Assembly (NCBI GenBank): GCA_013314755.1
Contig: JABUFA010000011.1
Location: forward strand, 40,250-104,249
Reading direction: 5' to 3'
Length of the DNA stretch: 64,000 bases
From: Chthonomonadia bacterium
GTDB lineage: Bacteria > Armatimonadota > HRBIN16
The translations under genes were made by a program, and so were the position numbers. The notes beneath the pieces were generated by a model. That model was not told the origin of the DNA and ran no database searches. It saw only the letters and a list, made by a program, of their open reading frames with translations. This document shows positions 54,433-63,662 of the stretch, piece by piece; positions within the stretch are counted from its first letter, which is position 1; each line of letters opens with the position of its first letter.

Positions 54433-54462
54433 TTGACATCTTCTGGTGGGGTGTGGTAGAAT
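54433..54462 (+). promoter_or_regulatory. Promoter of the AbrB-efflux operon
   Basis: TTGACA (54433-54438) and TAGAAT (54457-54462) with an 18-base spacer; start predicted near 54469, just ahead of a 9-bp iteron array. Confidence 0.7.
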
Positions 54463-54474
54463 ACAGTGCGAAGT

Positions 54475-54505
54475 ATGATTTACATGATTTACATGATTTA
54501 CATGA
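54475..54505. repeat. 9-bp direct repeats (ATGATTTAC x3 plus a partial unit)
   Basis: Three perfect ATGATTTAC copies and a further ATGA lie in the leader between the promoter and the AbrB start. Position and AT content suggest an operator for the AbrB protein or TetR, or an RNA-level site. The period of nine is not a codon artefact since it is upstream of the start. Confidence 0.75.
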
Positions 54506-54525
54506 CAATCAGGGGGTAGAAACAC

Positions 54526-54792
54526 GTGCAGGCTGAGAAACAGTGCCGGCTGGAAGAAGCCATCTACGGTATGGTCACGGTCGGTGAACGCGGGCAGATT
54601 GTGATTCCTGCCGAAGCAAGGCGCGACCTGGGCATCGAACCGGGCGACAAGCTTATCGTCATGCGCCATCCGGGATATGCGGGTATCATCGCGTTCAAGA
54701 TGCAGGCGGTCAGGGAGTTCCTGGAGATGTTTCAACAGGAGGTGCAGCGCTTGGAGCACCAGTTTGCGCAATCAGGAGGTGAAGACGAGTGA
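54526..54792 (+). CDS. AbrB/SpoVT-type DNA-binding protein
   Basis: 88 residues. A swapped-hairpin SpoVT-AbrB domain lies at residues 16-46 (YGMVTVGERGQIVIPAEARR, DLGIEPGDKLIVM); the C-terminal part (EFLEMFQQEVQRLEHQFAQS) is a likely coiled coil. Starts at GTG with AGGGGG nine bases upstream. Its stop overlaps the tolC start (GTGA). The context suggests a regulator of the efflux operon it heads; there is no partner toxin. Confidence 0.92.
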   Translation: MQAEKQCRLEEAIYGMVTVGERGQIVIPAEARRDLGIEPGDKLIVMRHPGYAGIIAFKMQAVREFLEMFQQEVQRLEHQFAQSGGEDE

Positions 54793-56135
54793 GAGGTTTG
54801 TGGTTGGTAACGGCAGTGATGGTTATGGCGCTGTGCGCGGAGGCGTGGGCACAGCAGCAGCCGACGGCTTTGACCCTTCAGGATAGTATTCGTATTGCCC
54901 TGCAGAACAGTCGCACGCTCCGCTCGGTCCTGCAGGATGAGCGGAAGGCAAACGCTCGTGTGCGCGAGGCAAAGGGCGCCGGCTATCCGCAGCTGGATGT
55001 GTCGGCAAACTACCGGCGTCTGGACCGCGTGCCCAAAGCGAAGTTTCCCTCTTTTGACCCCGTAACGGGCACTTTCACCTTCAACGAGATCGAGATTCAG
55101 CCCATCGATTCGGGCACGGCGACCGTGAGCCTGAGCCAGGTAGTGGACATTAGCGGGCTGGTTCGCACCGCCACAGATGCCGCTTCGCTCTATTCGCGTA
55201 TTGCCAATCTGGACGTCCAGCGCACACGCAACGAGATTGTCCTGCAGGTCAAGCAGGCGTTTTACGATGTGCTGCGCATGCAGGAGCTGGTGAAAGTGGC
55301 AGAGGAGGCTCTGCAGAACGCGCAAATCCGGCGCAAGCTGGCGCAGGCAGCGGTGGATGCGGGCGTCAGCCCGAAGCTGGATGTGATGCGGGCGGATGCA
55401 GCAGTTGCCGCGGCACAGCAGGCGGTGATTACCGCGCGAAATGCCCTGCAGCTGGCGAAAGCGGCGTTTAACAACGTGTTGGGCAGGCGCGTGGACGAAC
55501 CTGTAGAACTGCTTCCCGCTGAAGAGACCCTTCCTGAACAGATACAGTTTGCAGAGTGCCTGCAGGAGGCGTTGAACCGTCGTCCTGAAGTGATACAGGC
55601 GAGCCTGGGCATCTCGCTTGCGGAGAAGCAGGTGACCGCAGCAAAGCGCGACCTGCTGCCCACCCTCGTGGTGCGTGGACAGTGGGATTTCAACCTGAAG
55701 ACCTCCACGTTCCAGCCGCGCGAGTCCAGTTTCACCACCATTGCCGCTCTGCAGTTCAAGATTTGGGACAGCGGACAGACGCAGGGGCGTGTGGAGCAGG
55801 CTCGAGCCGACGTGGATAAGGCGAAAATCGCGGTGGAGAACGTGCGCGAGGGCATCGCTCTGGAGGTGCGCAACGCCTATCTGAGCCTGCAGGAAGCGCG
55901 CGAGAAGGTCGCCGCGGCGGAAAAAGGACTGCAGGCAGCCACCGAGAGTCTGCGCGTGGCTAGGGTGCGCTATGAGGCAGGGGTCTCTACTCAGCTGGAG
56001 CTGAGCGATGCCGAGCTGGCTTATACCCAGGCGGAACAGAACCTCGTCAACGCGCGTTACGACCTGTGGATAGCGTGGGCACGTCTGGAGAAGGCGCTGG
56101 GCAGGTATGCGCAGGCGGAACAGGTGAGAGGATAA
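54789..56135 (+). CDS. TolC family outer-membrane efflux protein
   Basis: 448 residues. Signal peptide (GLWLVTAVMVMALCAEAWAQ), then two OEP repeats with long heptad-rich helices (NSRTLRSVLQDERKANARVR, VRNAYLSLQEAREKVAAAEK and ELSDAELAYTQAEQNLVNAR). It forms the outer-membrane channel of a tripartite pump. The start is a GTG overlapping the AbrB stop, with AGGAGGTG upstream. The presence of an outer-membrane channel indicates a diderm cell envelope. Confidence 0.95.
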   Translation: MRGLWLVTAVMVMALCAEAWAQQQPTALTLQDSIRIALQNSRTLRSVLQDERKANARVREAKGAGYPQLDVSANYRRLDRVPKAKFPSFDPVTGTFTFNEIEIQPIDSGTATVSLSQVVDISGLVRTATDAASLYSRIANLDVQRTRNEIVLQVKQAFYDVLRMQELVKVAEEALQNAQIRRKLAQAAVDAGVSPKLDVMRADAAVAAAQQAVITARNALQLAKAAFNNVLGRRVDEPVELLPAEETLPEQIQFAECLQEALNRRPEVIQASLGISLAEKQVTAAKRDLLPTLVVRGQWDFNLKTSTFQPRESSFTTIAALQFKIWDSGQTQGRVEQARADVDKAKIAVENVREGIALEVRNAYLSLQEAREKVAAAEKGLQAATESLRVARVRYEAGVSTQLELSDAELAYTQAEQNLVNARYDLWIAWARLEKALGRYAQAEQVRG

Positions 56136-56164
56136 TGAGAGCTTCACGAAGGAGGGACACAGCA

Positions 56165-57631
56165 GTGTACCGGAAGGCAATAACGGCGGGACTTTTCCTG
56201 CTTGGACTGGCGGGTTTGCTTGGTGGGTGTGCTCGGCGGGCGGCTATGCCTCCCGTCCAGCAGGCAACTGCACCGGCAACGGCGGTCGCGGTGGTGAGCG
56301 CACGCACCGGAGATATTCCGTTCACTATTTCGGTAACGGGTTCTCTGCAGACGCTGGATGACGTCACCCTGTCTGCGAAGGTGCCGGGCAAGATTGCGAA
56401 GGTATTCGTGCGCGAGGGCGACACCGTACAGGCGGGACAGGTGGTCGTACAGCAGGACACCAGCGACCTCGAGGCGCAGTTGCGCCAGGCGGAAGCCTCG
56501 CTCAAATCGGCTCGCGCCCGGTTAAAACAGGCACAGACCGCGCTGGAGCTTCAACCTACTCAGAACGAAACCTCTCTGCGTCAGGCGGAAGCTGCGCTGG
56601 AAGCGGCGCGGGCGCGCTTGCGCGCACTGGAAACGGGTGCACGCCGTCAGGAGCGTCAGCAGGTGGAACAGCAGGTGGCTTCCGCAAAAGCGAACCTGGA
56701 TAATGCTCAGGCGAATCTGGAGCGGGTGCGTCGGCTGTACCAGCAGGACGCCGTGCCCAAACAGCAGCTGGATGCCGCACAGATGGCGTACGACATCGCA
56801 CTGGCGCAGTATCGCACTGCTCAGGAGCAGTTGAGCCTCGTGCAGGAGGGTCCCCGTCAGGAAGATATAGAGGCACAGCGTGCGCTGGTCAAACAGGCAG
56901 AAGAAGCGGTGCGTTTGGCACGTACGGGCGACCTGCAGTTGAAGGTGCGCCAGGATGAGGTCAACGCGGCAAAGGCACTGGTAGCCCAGGCGGAGGCAGG
57001 ATTGTTCTACGCCCGACAGCAGTATGAAAGCGCCTTCATCCGCTCGCCCATCAGCGGTACGGTGGCAATGCGCATGGCACAGCCGGGTCAGATGGCGGGT
57101 GCGGGCACTCCGCTGGTGCGCATCGTGAACCTCAATGCCATCTTCTTCGAGGCGCGCGTTTCCGAAACGGAGGTGCGCTATGTTCGGGTGGGACAGCCCG
57201 TTTCCGTGACGGTAGATGCCTATCCGGGTAAAATGTTCCGCGGTGTGGTCAGCCGAATCTATCCTGTCGGCTCGGAGGGCGCGCGCGACTTCAATGTGCG
57301 TATTGATATGCGCAACGAAAACGGGCAGCTGAAGCCCCAGATGTTCGCTCGCGGCGAGATACTGGTAGACGTGCACCGCAACGTCGTGCTGGTTCCCAAA
57401 GATGCGCTCATCACGCAGGACGGCAAACAGGTGGTGTTCGTGGTGAAGGAGGGGGTTGCCCGGCGTGTGGCGGTGCAGACCGGTTACATCAATGGCACGA
57501 ACGCCGAAGTGCGAGGCATCCCTGCAGGTGCGCAGGTGGTAGTGCAGGGACAGGAGAACCTGCGCGATGGCGACAAGGTGCGTGTGGAGCAGTTGCAGAC
57601 GGCAGAGGCAGACACAGCAGGCGGTTCGTAG
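56165..57631 (+). CDS. RND efflux periplasmic adaptor (membrane-fusion lipoprotein)
   Basis: 488 residues. Lipoprotein signal GLFLLGLAGLLGGC, then the barrel-sandwich/lipoyl domain (VTLSAKVPGKIAKVFVREGD, TVQAGQVVVQQDTSDLEAQ). A very long helical hairpin with repeated LRQAEAxLxxARxRLxxL units spans about residues 120-300. The second lipoyl half and beta-barrel follow (FIRSPISGTVAMRMAQPGQM), and the C-terminal domain is VFVVKEGVARRVAVQTGYIN. GTG at 56165 has GGAGGG eight bases before; an ATG at 56135 (TAATG overlap with tolC) is an alternative. It links the RND pump to TolC. Confidence 0.95.
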   Translation: MYRKAITAGLFLLGLAGLLGGCARRAAMPPVQQATAPATAVAVVSARTGDIPFTISVTGSLQTLDDVTLSAKVPGKIAKVFVREGDTVQAGQVVVQQDTSDLEAQLRQAEASLKSARARLKQAQTALELQPTQNETSLRQAEAALEAARARLRALETGARRQERQQVEQQVASAKANLDNAQANLERVRRLYQQDAVPKQQLDAAQMAYDIALAQYRTAQEQLSLVQEGPRQEDIEAQRALVKQAEEAVRLARTGDLQLKVRQDEVNAAKALVAQAEAGLFYARQQYESAFIRSPISGTVAMRMAQPGQMAGAGTPLVRIVNLNAIFFEARVSETEVRYVRVGQPVSVTVDAYPGKMFRGVVSRIYPVGSEGARDFNVRIDMRNENGQLKPQMFARGEILVDVHRNVVLVPKDALITQDGKQVVFVVKEGVARRVAVQTGYINGTNAEVRGIPAGAQVVVQGQENLRDGDKVRVEQLQTAEADTAGGS

Positions 57632-57649
57632 CCAGAAGGAGAGACGAGT

Positions 57650-60600
57650 ATGTGGCTTACCAGTGTAGCGATACGACGTCCCGTTTTTATCCTGATGGTG
57701 TTCTCCGCGCTGGCGGTGCTGGGATGGACGGCAGCCGGCAAGATGCGCGTGGAGCTGAACCCCAATGTGGACTTTCCGTTCGTCATCGTGACGACGGTCT
57801 ACCCGGGGGCGGGTCCGCGTGAGGTGGAGACGCTCATCTCCAAACCGATAGAGGACGCGGTGAACGGCATCAACGGGGTAAAGAACGTCACCTCGGTTTC
57901 GCAGGAAGGCATCTCGCTGGTCGCCATCGAGTTCAACCTGGGCGTCGACCCGAGCGCGGCGGCAGCGGATGTGCGCGAGAAGGTGGATGCCGTCCGGGCT
58001 ACCCTGCCGCGTGATGCGCTGTCTCCATCCATTTCCAAGTTTGACATCAACGCCTTTCCGGTACTCTACTACGGCATGTCCAGCGAACGCCCCAGCAAGC
58101 AGTTGCGCTACATCGCCGAGGAGATTGTGAGCAACCGACTGGCGCGCGTGCCGGGCGTGGCTTCGGTGGCGGTGCTGGGCGGAGATGTGCGTGAGATTCG
58201 CGTGGAGGTGGACAAAGCACGTCTCGACGCCTACGGACTGAACATTATGCAGGTTGTTCAGGCGCTGCAGGCGGAGAACCTGAACATCCCCAGCGGGCGC
58301 ATTGAGGAGGAACGGCGCGAGTACTCGGTGCGCGTGGTGGGCGAGTTCCAGAACCTGGACCAGATACGCAACGTGCGCATTCCCGTTACCAACCGCATGA
58401 ACCCAATGGGCTCCCCGAACATCATCCGCCTTTCCGATGTAGCCACCGTGCGGGATGACATCGCCGAGCGCACCGAGGGGGCGCGGGTAAACACCCGAAA
58501 CACCGTCGCCATCATCGTGACCAAAGCCACCGACGCCAACACGGTGGACGTGTGTAACGGTGTCAAGCGTGAAATCGAGCAGCTGAAGCGCGAACTTCCC
58601 CGGGATATCGAGTTCGTACTGACCCAGGACCAGTCCAAGTTCGTTCTGGAGAGCCTAACCGACCTGCGGGTGGCGCTGTTCCTCGCGATATTCCTCGCGG
58701 TGTTCGTGGTGTACCTGTTCCTGCACAACCTGCGTGGTACGTTCATCGTGTCGCTGGCGATACCCACATCCATCGTCAGCACCTTCCTGGTGATGAACGG
58801 TTTCGGCTTTACGCTGAACACCATGACCATGCTGGCGCTGTCGCTGGCGGTAGGTATCCTGGTGGACGACTCCATCGTGGTGCTGGAAAACATCTTCCGC
58901 CACCTCACCAACGGCGAGGAGCCTGCCGAAGCCGCGCTCAACGGGCGTTCGGAAATCGGACTGGCGGCGATTACCATCACGCTGGTGGATGTGGTGGTGT
59001 TCGTGCCGGTGGCTTTTATGGGCGGCATCGTGGGGCAGTTCTTCCGCTCGTTTGGCATCACGGTAGCGACCGCCACCCTGTTCTCGCTACTGGTATCGTT
59101 CACTCTGACCCCCATGCTGGCGTCACGCTGGTTCCGCATGGGCGAGCAGGTGGAGGCGAAGCGTGGGCTGTTCGGCGCGTTTGACCGCTTCTACCACGCG
59201 CTGGACCGTCTGTATCGCGCTATTCTGGAACGTGCCCTGCGCCGCCGCTGGCTGGTAATTGGCATCGGCAACGCACTGCTGCTCAGCATCCTGCTGATTA
59301 TTGCAGGCTCACTGGTGGGCAGGAAGTTCATCATGCCGTCTGTGTTCGTGGCAGGGTTCACAGCGGCCTTCGGCTTCCTGTTCTGGCTGCTGGCGCTGAT
59401 TTGGCGCACGAACCGCAAGCCGCTGTTTGTGGCGGGCTGGGGCACGTTTATCATGGCAGGCGCGTTCTTTCTGTCCGGTCTGCTGGGCGCGTCATGGGGA
59501 CGTCCCCTCCTGCCGTTCCGTTTTGCGCCTGACCAGGACCAGGGGCTGATTCAGGTATCGGTGGAAATGCCTGCCGGAACCTCGCTGTCTGCAACCGACC
59601 GCGTGCTCTCGCGGATTGAGGAGGTCATCTACAATACTCCCTCCATCCGCCGGGATGTGCAGAGTATGTTCACTACTCTGGGTAATACCACGGCGGGCGT
59701 GCTGGGCACCGGCGGACGAGGCGCACAGTACGGCGAGGTGCAGGTGACCTGTGTGGAGAAGCAATCGCTGGGCGACCGGCTGACCAGCTGGCTTCCATGG
59801 GTCAAGCATCCCTACCTGCGCACGCGCCCAAGCACCGAAATCGCCGAAGAGATTCGTCAAAAAATCGGTACCATCCCCGGCGCCAAGATTAAGGTGAACG
59901 CCGTGACCGGCTTCCGCGGTGGAGCCGGTGCGCCCATTCAGATTGAGCTGACCGGACAGGACACGGACCTGCTGGTGCGTACGGCGGAGCGTGTGATGGC
60001 GGTGGTCGCGCCGATAGAAGGCATCGTCGACCCCGACATCTCGTGGAAGCTGGGCAAGCCCGAGCTGCAGGTGCGCATCGACCCCGATAAGGCGGCTTCG
60101 GTCAACATGAGCGTGGCACAGGTGGCTTCCGTCCTGCGCACCTATATTGAAGGCAATACCGATACCAAGTTCCGCGAGGGGGGCAAGGAGTACAACATTC
60201 GCGTGCAGTTGACCAAAGCCCAGCGGGAAGATATCAACACGGTAAGCGACCTGGTAGTGGGCTACTTCAATGGGCGCCCGGTGCGCCTCAGCGATGTGGC
60301 GACTGTGGAGATGACCACTGGTCCCACCAAGATCGACCGCAAGAACCGCCAGCGACTGGTGACCTTTACGGCGTTCCTGAAACCGGGCTACGCGCCGGGC
60401 AATATGCAGTTAGTCATCGACGAGGCACTGGCGAAGGCGAACCTGCCGCCGCCGGGCGTGCAGATGAAGTGGTCGGGAGAGATCCAGTTCCAGCAGGAAG
60501 AGGGAGCCTACATGGGGCAGGCGCTGCTGCTGGCTATCGTGCTGGTGTACATGCTGATGGCGGCGCTGTTTGAATCGCTGCTGATGCCGCTGACCATCAT

Positions 60601-61075
60601 GCTCAGCCTGCCCCAGGCGATGATCGGTGCATTGCTCGCCCTGATTATCACGGGCAACTCGTTGAACATCGTCTCGATGATTGGTATCATCATGCTGATG
60701 GGGCTGGTGACCAAGAACGCCATCCTGCTGGTGGACTACACCAACACCCTGCGCGGTCGCGGACTGCCGCGCCTGCAGGCATTGTTGGAAGCCGGTCCCA
60801 CCCGATTGCGCCCCATCCTGATGACCACCTTCGCGATGGTGTTCGGGATGTTGCCGGTGGCGCTGGCTATCGGGCGAGGTTCCGAGTTCCGTGCCCCGCT
60901 GGGGATTGCCGTTATCGGCGGGCTGTTACTGTCCACCCTGTTGACGCTGGTGGTTATCCCCTGCGTGTACACGGTGTTTGACGACCTGGGCAACTGGATT
61001 GCGCGCACGGTGTTCCGTCGGGGCGTCTACCCGAAGGAGCAGGTTCCGACGCGCGAACCCGAGGTCGTCGACTGA
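57650..61075 (+). CDS. RND efflux transporter, AcrB/HAE1-type, with an inserted hydrophobic segment
   Basis: 1141 residues, about 80 more than usual. The proton-relay acidic pair is in GILVDDSIVVLEN (TM4, about residues 406-407), and the TM10 Lys is in LVTKNAILLVDYTN. Porter domains (TTVYPGAGPREVETLISKPI, VSVEMPAGTSLSATDRV) are complete. Between TM7 and the second porter domain, residues about 560-620 add at least two hydrophobic segments (SVFVAGFTAAFGFLFWLLAL, PLFVAGWGTFIMAGAFFL) absent from AcrB. Pumps drugs, dyes or lipids outward with the adaptor and TolC partner; substrate unknown. A terminator follows. Confidence 0.96.
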   Translation: MWLTSVAIRRPVFILMVFSALAVLGWTAAGKMRVELNPNVDFPFVIVTTVYPGAGPREVETLISKPIEDAVNGINGVKNVTSVSQEGISLVAIEFNLGVDPSAAAADVREKVDAVRATLPRDALSPSISKFDINAFPVLYYGMSSERPSKQLRYIAEEIVSNRLARVPGVASVAVLGGDVREIRVEVDKARLDAYGLNIMQVVQALQAENLNIPSGRIEEERREYSVRVVGEFQNLDQIRNVRIPVTNRMNPMGSPNIIRLSDVATVRDDIAERTEGARVNTRNTVAIIVTKATDANTVDVCNGVKREIEQLKRELPRDIEFVLTQDQSKFVLESLTDLRVALFLAIFLAVFVVYLFLHNLRGTFIVSLAIPTSIVSTFLVMNGFGFTLNTMTMLALSLAVGILVDDSIVVLENIFRHLTNGEEPAEAALNGRSEIGLAAITITLVDVVVFVPVAFMGGIVGQFFRSFGITVATATLFSLLVSFTLTPMLASRWFRMGEQVEAKRGLFGAFDRFYHALDRLYRAILERALRRRWLVIGIGNALLLSILLIIAGSLVGRKFIMPSVFVAGFTAAFGFLFWLLALIWRTNRKPLFVAGWGTFIMAGAFFLSGLLGASWGRPLLPFRFAPDQDQGLIQVSVEMPAGTSLSATDRVLSRIEEVIYNTPSIRRDVQSMFTTLGNTTAGVLGTGGRGAQYGEVQVTCVEKQSLGDRLTSWLPWVKHPYLRTRPSTEIAEEIRQKIGTIPGAKIKVNAVTGFRGGAGAPIQIELTGQDTDLLVRTAERVMAVVAPIEGIVDPDISWKLGKPELQVRIDPDKAASVNMSVAQVASVLRTYIEGNTDTKFREGGKEYNIRVQLTKAQREDINTVSDLVVGYFNGRPVRLSDVATVEMTTGPTKIDRKNRQRLVTFTAFLKPGYAPGNMQLVIDEALAKANLPPPGVQMKWSGEIQFQQEEGAYMGQALLLAIVLVYMLMAALFESLLMPLTIMLSLPQAMIGALLALIITGNSLNIVSMIGIIMLMGLVTKNAILLVDYTNTLRGRGLPRLQALLEAGPTRLRPILMTTFAMVFGMLPVALAIGRGSEFRAPLGIAVIGGLLLSTLLTLVVIPCVYTVFDDLGNWIARTVFRRGVYPKEQVPTREPEVVD

Positions 61076-61099
61076 AATCAGCCACTCCTTAGCCCCTCT

Positions 61100-61130
61100 G
61101 CCCCCTTCCGCGCGGAAGGGGGCTTTTTTT
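61100..61130 (+). terminator. Intrinsic terminator of the efflux operon
   Basis: Perfect 11-base stem (GCCCCCTTCCG / CGGAAGGGGGC), two-base loop, then T7. Confidence 0.92.
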
Positions 61131-61977
61131 ACACAGATGACCAGGCGTTGCCGTGCTCGCCTTCGCGGTAGAGCAGGGGGAAGTAGGGTCCGGCAAAGGG
61201 ATCGCCATCTTTGCCGCCAAGAAGATACACATTCATGTGCCTCTCGCTAGGAGTGCCGGCACGATAGCGCGTGCCATCGGGCATCAGGTGGATTGCCCAC
61301 GAGCGGCGCGGACGCTGGCTCAGGTTGGGACCGCTTCCGTGAATGGTCAGGCAATGGTGAAAACTGAGCGCGCCTGCAGGCATCTCGCATTTAACCGTGC
61401 GCCATGGCTGACCGGAGACCTCTTCGATTCGCTTTTGCAGGCTTTCGAGGTCCTGCTCAAAGAAGTTTCCCTCCGGCAAAAGACCCCACCGGTGACTGCC
61501 CGGCACAACCTGCATACAGCCGTTCTCTTCCGTTACGTCGTCCAGTGCCAGCCACGCGGTCAGCAGTTCGGGTGGGTCAGCACACTGCCAGTAGCTGTAG
61601 TCCTGGTGCCAGCCGACGTTACCCCGTGCGCCCGAGTCGGGTGGTTTGTAGAGCAGCTGGTCATGCCACAGGCGAATACCTTTTGCACCTGCCAGCCGCG
61701 CTGCCATCTCGCCGATGAGTGGATGCAACACCACACGGGCAATCGCCGCATCCGACCAGTAGCTGTTGTCGATCTTGACGATGTGCTCGATAGGTGCACC
61801 CGGCTCGATGTTTCTACTCCATGGGGGGCGCATGGTGTGGTACTCGCCCGCAATCACCTTCGCGTGGTGCTCGCGCAATAACTCCAGCTCCTCATCGGAG
61901 AGGATCCTGGGCGCAATCCAGTATCCGTTTTCACGATAGAACTGCACATCCGCTTCCGTCGGGAGCAGAGAAGACAT
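61129..61977 (-). CDS. Phytanoyl-CoA dioxygenase (PhyH) family protein
   Basis: 282 residues. Fe(II)/2-oxoglutarate-dependent dioxygenase fold; iron ligands are H124-x-D126 (VGWHQDYSYW) and H213 (TIHGSGPN). The 2-oxoglutarate Arg is probably in SQRPRRSWAI. VQFYRENGYWIAPRILSDEE is the usual N terminus. The family hydroxylates small metabolites; the substrate cannot be told. It converges on the efflux operon and its stop touches the terminator T-run. Confidence 0.93.
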   Translation of the reverse strand: MSSLLPTEADVQFYRENGYWIAPRILSDEELELLREHHAKVIAGEYHTMRPPWSRNIEPGAPIEHIVKIDNSYWSDAAIARVVLHPLIGEMAARLAGAKGIRLWHDQLLYKPPDSGARGNVGWHQDYSYWQCADPPELLTAWLALDDVTEENGCMQVVPGSHRWGLLPEGNFFEQDLESLQKRIEEVSGQPWRTVKCEMPAGALSFHHCLTIHGSGPNLSQRPRRSWAIHLMPDGTRYRAGTPSERHMNVYLLGGKDGDPFAGPYFPLLYREGEHGNAWSSV

Positions 61978-62046
61978 CAGATACCTCCTGAATCGGTTGC
62001 TTAGTATATCTAAATTGTAAGGCTCCCGCGGGGGCGTGTCAAGAGG

Positions 62047-62868
62047 CTATTCTCCCTCCTCGGTACGGATGACTTGTGCGCTGAGCCAGGCATACGCCTT
62101 CACCGTGCCGTTCACCACGGGCGTGCCCTCAATGTCGTCCTCCAGAGCAACCACGTCCACACTGCCGCCGTAAGTGTCCACCAGCATGGTTACAAAGTAT
62201 TTGCCAGTGTGCGGGTTTTGCAGGCGTTGCAGTTGCACAATCCGCCCGGTCAGCAGGGCATAGTTCCCGGCGACGTTGTCGCTGGGTCCCTCGTTGATGG
62301 GCAGCATCGCCTGTGGTGCCAGGCGCAGGGTGACCGCTTCGCCGGTGTCCTCGTCTTCACTCTCCGTCAGGATGCTGTGGTCGGACTGCAGGTACTGCTG
62401 CTCGTCTTCGAAGCACCACGTCTCCTGCGCGAAGGCGGCGATTTGCAGGGTCACCATGCGCGGCAGGGTGCGCCAGGCGTGCAGGTGCGTGGAAAAGTCG
62501 CGCAGGTCCACGCTGAACGGGTAGTAGCCCGATTCGGGGTCCTCGGCGGTCAACGGGCTGCTCCAGCCGTACAGTGCGCCGGTGAGCTCTGTGTCGTCGT
62601 AGGGGACCATCTCCACCACCGCCGCCTGCATGCGTCCTTTACCGTCGAAGTGAGGTTCCAGGTCCACCACCTCCAGAGAGGAGTCGTCCTCTTCCCCTCT
62701 ACCCTTCATTGCCAGCCATATCTGCGCGCCGCCGGGCGACTGCCATATGAAGTACGCGCCGTTTTCTACCTCGTAGCCCTCGCTCTCGGTGAGAATCGTG
62801 CGGAGCGCGTTCACCAGGGATTGCGCCTCGTCGTATCCGAGGCATCGTGCGTGGGTTATCATTGCCAT
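62047..62868 (-). CDS. Hypothetical protein
   Basis: 273 residues, no family recognised. Soluble and acidic, with no signal peptide. It contains a beta-rich first part (GAYFIWQSPGGAQIWLAMKG, DSSLEVVDLEPHFDGKGRMQ), an alternating middle (FSTHLHAWRTLPRMVTLQIA) and a C-terminal OB-like stretch (LLTGRIVQLQRLQNPHTGKY, FVTMLVDTYGGSVDVVALED). GAAAGGAG precedes the ATG. Because the end reads like a general secretion-independent beta barrel, a nucleic-acid or ligand role is possible but not shown. Confidence 0.75.
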   Translation of the reverse strand: MAMITHARCLGYDEAQSLVNALRTILTESEGYEVENGAYFIWQSPGGAQIWLAMKGRGEEDDSSLEVVDLEPHFDGKGRMQAAVVEMVPYDDTELTGALYGWSSPLTAEDPESGYYPFSVDLRDFSTHLHAWRTLPRMVTLQIAAFAQETWCFEDEQQYLQSDHSILTESEDEDTGEAVTLRLAPQAMLPINEGPSDNVAGNYALLTGRIVQLQRLQNPHTGKYFVTMLVDTYGGSVDVVALEDDIEGTPVVNGTVKAYAWLSAQVIRTEEGE

Positions 62869-62997
62869 CAGGCTCCTTTCGCCCGCCGGGCATCCATTGC
62901 TTCAGAAGGAAGCAAGATGCGCTGGGGGATTCTTTGCCGAAATGTTAGTGTTAGATTCGCAGGGGCGTCCATGTATTCCTGCACAGCTCCACAAATT

Positions 62998-63585
62998 TCA
63001 CCTGTGCGAAACGAACTGGTTGTGGGTCACATAGAACCGCCAGGGCTTATCCGCCCACCGCCGAATGCCGATGCGAACGGTCTGCGTCACGCGCTCCGCC
63101 GGGACAGGTTCCCCTTCCACAATGCGCAGGCGCCCCCTATACAGCGGGCTGAAGTTCTGTGCCAGCGTGATACCCATCGCCTGGGTCAACCTGCCGGGTC
63201 CCGAGGTCAGCAGGCGGTCATCCCTCACACCCCGCCGCGCGCGCATCAGTTCAACGCCGTCCAGAGGCTCCACCGCGCGAATCAGCACTGCCTCCCCGAC
63301 GCCTTCTGGGGCGGTCACTGCGTTCAAGCAGTGGTGCGTATGCACCTGGTAAACGTAAGCGATCCCGGGCGGTCCGAACATGGCGGCGTTGCGTGCGGTT
63401 TTTCCTCGCGAGGCGTGGTTGGCAGGGTCGCCTACCAGATACGCTTCGGTCTCCACAATGATGCCCGCCGTCAACCCTTCGTCCGTCTCATGGACTAGGA
63501 TATGCCCCAGCAGGTTACGGGCAACTTCCAGCGTTGGCTGAAGGTAAAACGACACAGGTAGCGGTTCACGATTATTCCAATCCAT
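62998..63585 (-). CDS. 3-methyladenine DNA glycosylase (AAG/MPG family)
   Basis: 195 residues. [17 protein letters not shown] opening ([20 protein letters not shown]), catalytic Glu in [18 protein letters not shown] (the DP.HAS motif), [20 protein letters not shown] and [20 protein letters not shown]. Removes alkylated purines in base-excision repair. Two consecutive ATGs; the second at 63585 has the better ribosome-binding site spacing (GAGGAG). Its downstream end is the gap to the unknown protein. Confidence 0.97.
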   Translation of the reverse strand: MDWNNREPLPVSFYLQPTLEVARNLLGHILVHETDEGLTAGIIVETEAYLVGDPANHASRGKTARNAAMFGPPGIAYVYQVHTHHCLNAVTAPEGVGEAVLIRAVEPLDGVELMRARRGVRDDRLLTSGPGRLTQAMGITLAQNFSPLYRGRLRIVEGEPVPAERVTQTVRIGIRRWADKPWRFYVTHNQFVSHR

Positions 63586-63608
63586 CATCTCCTCAGGGTA
63601 ACCATGTA

Positions 63609-63637
63609 GAGGAGCGAGAGTGTGGCTCTCGCTCCTC
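63609..63637 (-). terminator. Hairpin upstream of the glycosylase gene
   Basis: Perfect 12-base stem (GAGGAGCGAGAG / CTCTCGCTCCTC) with a five-base loop, 26 bases after the small ORF on the minus strand. Confidence 0.65.
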
Positions 63638-63662
63638 AGTCTTAGTGCTTGCGTTCGCGAAT

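Noticed and set aside
54475..54505. Iteron array as a replication origin
   Set aside because: Three 9-bp units in a gene leader with no DnaA boxes or replication genes nearby; an operator is the simpler reading.
54732..56180. Long minus-strand frame across tolC
   Set aside because: Its frame is the complement of the tolC reading frame, with no start context and no conserved motif.
62074..63498. 474-codon plus-strand frame opposite the unknown protein and the glycosylase
   Set aside because: Antisense to a recognised DNA glycosylase and to a gene with a better ribosome-binding site; no domain seen.
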